A stretch of 64,000 bases of DNA from NCBI RefSeq assembly GCF_036345175.1, contig NZ_CP107780.1, forward strand, positions 9,796,001 through 9,860,000, read 5' to 3'. This DNA is from Streptomyces sp. NBC_00576 (GTDB lineage Bacteria; Actinomycetota; Actinomycetes; Streptomycetales; Streptomycetaceae). The position numbers were made by a program, and so were the translations under genes. Shown piece by piece: positions 61,577-64,000 of this stretch; position 1 is the stretch's first letter; every line of letters starts with the position of its first letter. The notes below the pieces were generated by a model that was not told the origin of the DNA, did not search any database, and worked only from the letters and a program-made list of their open reading frames with translations.

Positions 61577-63892
61577 ATGCACAGCGTGAGACCTCGGGAC
61601 CGCCGGAGATTCGGGCCGGGCGCTCTGGTCGCCGTGGCCGTCGCCTCGCTCCTGGCGGGCGTGGTCGGCCCGGCTGCCCCCGTCCAGGCGGCGGAGATCA
61701 CCGACGGCCTGGCCCTCTGGTACAAACTCGACGCCACCTCGGGCACCGTGGCGGCGGACGCCTCGGGCCACGGCAGGAACGGCACCGTCAACGGCACCGC
61801 GAGCTGGTCGGATGCCGGCGAAGGGCTCTCGTTCAACGGGTCGAGCACCTACATCAAGGTGCCGGACGACATCATGAGCGGCATGAACTCGATCACCGTC
61901 TCGATGGACGTGCAGATCGACGCCACCCAGACCACCCCGTACTTCGTCTACGGCTTCGGCAACGCCACCAACGGCAGTGGCAACGGGTACCTGTTCACCA
62001 CCGGCGACTCGCTCCGGACCGGCATCGCTTCCGGGAACTGGACCACCGAGCAGAACACCCGGACCTCCGCCGCGCTGCAGCGCTCGGTCTGGAAGCACGT
62101 CACCTACACCCAGACCGGCAACACGGGCATCCTCTACCGGGACGGCGTGGAGGTGGCCCGTAACACGGCGGTCACCGTCACCCCGGGCTCCATCGGGTCC
62201 GGCACCACCACGGCCAACTACATAGGCAAGTCGCTCTACACCGGCGACAAGCTCTTCAAGGGCAAGATCCGCGACTTCCGCGTCTACAACCGTGCGCTGG
62301 CTCCCGGCGAGGTCGTCCAACTCAGCGGGAACACCACGGGCATTGCCGCGGCCACCCACCCCGCACTGAAGATCGACGCCATCGTCGACGACGCCCGCAG
62401 CAAAATCACCCTCCCGTTGACCGACGGCACCGACCTCACCGCGCTCGCCCCGCAGTTCTCCCTCGTCAGCGGCGCGTCCATCAGCCCTGCCTCCGCCACC
62501 CCGCGCGACTTCACCAAGCCGCTCACGTACGAGGTGACCGGCTCCGACGGCCAGAAGCGCACCTGGACGGTCGAGGCGCTGATCATGAACAGCCCGGTCC
62601 TGCCGGGGCTCACCGCCGACCCGAACATCGTCCGGTTCGGCGACACCTACTACATCTACCCGACCACCGACGGCTTCGCGGGCTGGAGCGGCACGAAGTT
62701 CAAGGCGTACTCCTCCAAGGATCTGGTCCACTGGCAGGACCACGGCGTCATCCTCGACCTCGGACCCGACGTCAGTTGGGCCGACACCCGGGCGTGGGCC
62801 CCGACGACGGCCGAGAAGAACGGGAAGTACTACCTCTACTACTCCGCCGACACGAACATCGGTGTCGCCGTTTCCGATTCACCCACCGGCCCGTTCAGGG
62901 ACCCGCTCGGCAAGCCGTTGATCGCCCGCGGCGCCTACACCGGCCAGATGATCGACCCGGCGGTCTTCACCGACGACGACGGGAAGCAGTACCTCTACTG
63001 GGGCAACGGCCGGGCGTACGTAGTCCCTCTGAACGACGACATGGTCTCCTTCGACGCCTCCAAGGTCACCGACATCACCCCGAGCGGCTACACCGAGGGC
63101 ACCTTCGTCATCAAGCGCAAGGGCACCTACTACTTCATGTGGTCGGAGGGTGACACGCGCGACGAGAACTACCGGGCCGCCTACGCCACCGGCTCCTCGC
63201 CCACCGGTCCCTGGACCAAGCGGGGCGTGATGCTGGAGAAGGACCTCGCCCTAGGCATCAAGGGCCCCGCCCACCACTCCGTGGTGCAGGTGCCGGGCAC
63301 CGACGACTGGTACATCGCCTACCACCGCTTCGCCATCCCCGGCGGTGACGGCACCCACCGCGAAACCACCATCGACAAGCTGGAGTTCGACTCAAGCGGC
63401 CTGATCAAGAAGGTCGTCCCCACCCTGAGCAGCATCGCTCCGCTCCCCACTCTGCCGACGGACACCACCCGCTCGCTCCAGTCGGTCAACTTCACCGGCC
63501 GCTACGCCGCCGCCCGCTCCGACAGCCTCGGCTACCTCGACCCGGTGACCTCCTCCAGCACCACGGCGGTCAAGCAGAGCGCCACCTTCACCGTCGTCCC
63601 CGGCCTGGCGGACCCCGCCTGCTACTCGTTCCGTGACTCGTCCGGCCGCTACCTGCGCCACAAGGACTACCGGATCCGCTTCGACGCGAACAACGGGTCG
63701 ACGACCTTCAAAAGCGACGCCACCTACTGCGCCCGGCCCGGTTCGGCCACCGGCTCGGTCAGCCTGGAGTCGTACAACTACCCCGGCCGCTACCTCCGCC
63801 ACTACAACTACGAGCTGCGCATCGACCCCTACCAGGACACCGCCACGTTCCGTGCCGACAGTTCCTTCAAGGCGGTCAGCCCCTGGACCTGA
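61577..63892 (+). CDS. Secreted LamG - GH43 - AbfB arabinan/arabinogalactan enzyme
   Basis: 771 residues: signal peptide (1-39), LamG/concanavalin-like domain (45-250; LALWYKLDATSGTVAADASG), Ig-like segment (255-335; FTKPLTYEVTGSDGQKRTW), GH43 propeller (340-620) and AbfB/CBM42 trefoil (635-770). GH43 base Asp in GLTADPNIVRFGDTYYIYPT, pKa Asp in QMIDPAVFTDDDGKQYLYWG, acid Glu in YTEGTFVIKRKGTYYFMW. AbfB binds arabinofuranose side chains, so the enzyme likely acts on arabinosylated polymers, such as exo-arabinofuranosidase or exo-galactanase; exact activity is not readable. ATG at 61577. Ends right against the convergent next gene. Confidence 0.9.
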   Translation: MHSVRPRDRRRFGPGALVAVAVASLLAGVVGPAAPVQAAEITDGLALWYKLDATSGTVAADASGHGRNGTVNGTASWSDAGEGLSFNGSSTYIKVPDDIMSGMNSITVSMDVQIDATQTTPYFVYGFGNATNGSGNGYLFTTGDSLRTGIASGNWTTEQNTRTSAALQRSVWKHVTYTQTGNTGILYRDGVEVARNTAVTVTPGSIGSGTTTANYIGKSLYTGDKLFKGKIRDFRVYNRALAPGEVVQLSGNTTGIAAATHPALKIDAIVDDARSKITLPLTDGTDLTALAPQFSLVSGASISPASATPRDFTKPLTYEVTGSDGQKRTWTVEALIMNSPVLPGLTADPNIVRFGDTYYIYPTTDGFAGWSGTKFKAYSSKDLVHWQDHGVILDLGPDVSWADTRAWAPTTAEKNGKYYLYYSADTNIGVAVSDSPTGPFRDPLGKPLIARGAYTGQMIDPAVFTDDDGKQYLYWGNGRAYVVPLNDDMVSFDASKVTDITPSGYTEGTFVIKRKGTYYFMWSEGDTRDENYRAAYATGSSPTGPWTKRGVMLEKDLALGIKGPAHHSVVQVPGTDDWYIAYHRFAIPGGDGTHRETTIDKLEFDSSGLIKKVVPTLSSIAPLPTLPTDTTRSLQSVNFTGRYAAARSDSLGYLDPVTSSSTTAVKQSATFTVVPGLADPACYSFRDSSGRYLRHKDYRIRFDANNGSTTFKSDATYCARPGSATGSVSLESYNYPGRYLRHYNYELRIDPYQDTATFRADSSFKAVSPWT

Positions 63893-64000
63893 TCACCTTC
63901 CCTCGCTCGCCGGGGCCGTGTACTCCGTCAGGGCCAGCGCGGTCGCCGGATCCTGGGCCGCCCGCCCGGCGGGCATCCAACGGCCGCTCCGCTTCAGGTA
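63893..64000 (-). CDS. C-terminal end of an unidentified gene
   Basis: The minus-strand frame is open to the window edge and reads YLKRSGRWMPAGRAAQDPAT, then ALALTEYTAPASEGR before the stop. Composition and third-position GC look coding. Its stop is directly adjacent to that of the GH43 gene (tail-to-tail, no gap). Family cannot be assigned from 35 residues. Confidence 0.55.
   Translation of the reverse strand, partial: YLKRSGRWMPAGRAAQDPATALALTEYTAPASEGR

Overview
The window is very GC-rich, uses GTG and TTG starts freely, has rare in-frame TTA codons, and is dominated by Sec/Tat-exported modular glycoside hydrolases. This points to a Streptomyces (or very close actinomycete) chromosome, in a plant-biomass-degrading accessory region. 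I saw no rRNA, tRNA, CRISPR or intact insertion sequence.

Layout. 1-3.6 kb: a translationally coupled ketodeoxy-sugar operon (kduD end, eda, kdgK, aldo/keto reductase, FadR-type regulator). 4.5-9.1 kb: an APC permease and a YtcJ-like amidohydrolase, divergent from a TetR regulator and a metallo-beta-lactamase-fold gene across a repeat-rich operator. 9.2-23.7 kb: a hemicellulose/cellulose locus. It holds a GH62 relic, a large beta-helix enzyme with CBM32 and CBM13, a PhyH-like oxygenase with a coupled small ORF, a GH6 cellulase behind two CebR-like boxes, a GH10-GH62 fusion, a GH43, and a GH27, GH43-CBM6 and feruloyl-esterase-CBM2 operon. The two main operons diverge from one region carrying CGAA-N-TTCG palindromes. 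23.9-28.8 kb: a CoA-transferase, CitE-like lyase, LysR and CitMHS transporter group with two copies of one LysR-type palindrome. 29-32 kb: an EstA-like esterase and a PET-hydrolase-like polyester hydrolase with an N-terminal CBM32. 32-39.6 kb: a LacI regulator, ferric-reductase-like protein, a PNPOx-fold protein, a DHA2 exporter with divergent TetR, and a decayed stretch with a thpR relic. 39.6-44.7 kb: a second xylan locus (CBM13-GH62 divergent from GH10-CBM13 and CBM13-feruloyl esterase) sharing a 16-bp CGAA operator sequence with the first. 45-48.7 kb: aldehyde dehydrogenase, GAF regulator, Tat amidase. 49-53.1 kb: the xylose locus (ROK regulator, xylB, divergent xylA). 53.3-64 kb: a septum-formation-like membrane protein, then an AbfB-only protein, two GH29 fucosidases, a GH43 resembling exo-beta-1,3-galactanases and a LamG-GH43-AbfB enzyme.

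How it fits together. Secreted GH10, GH62, GH43, GH27, CE1 and GH6 enzymes would open feruloylated arabinoxylan, galactomannan and cellulose, and XylA/XylB take xylose into the pentose phosphate route. The kdu/eda/kdgK genes suit uronate-derived 2-keto-3-deoxygluconate. The 55-64 kb group looks aimed at fucosylated, arabinosylated galactans. Three of its promoters carry the palindrome ACATC-S-GATGT, and two of these share a 16-mer at the same distance and orientation from the start codon. This candidate regulon, with no regulator visible in the window, is the most novel-looking signal. Other strong leads are the carbohydrate-binding PET-hydrolase-like enzyme, the LysR-linked C4/C5 acyl-CoA pathway, and TTA (bldA) codons in four secreted hydrolases.
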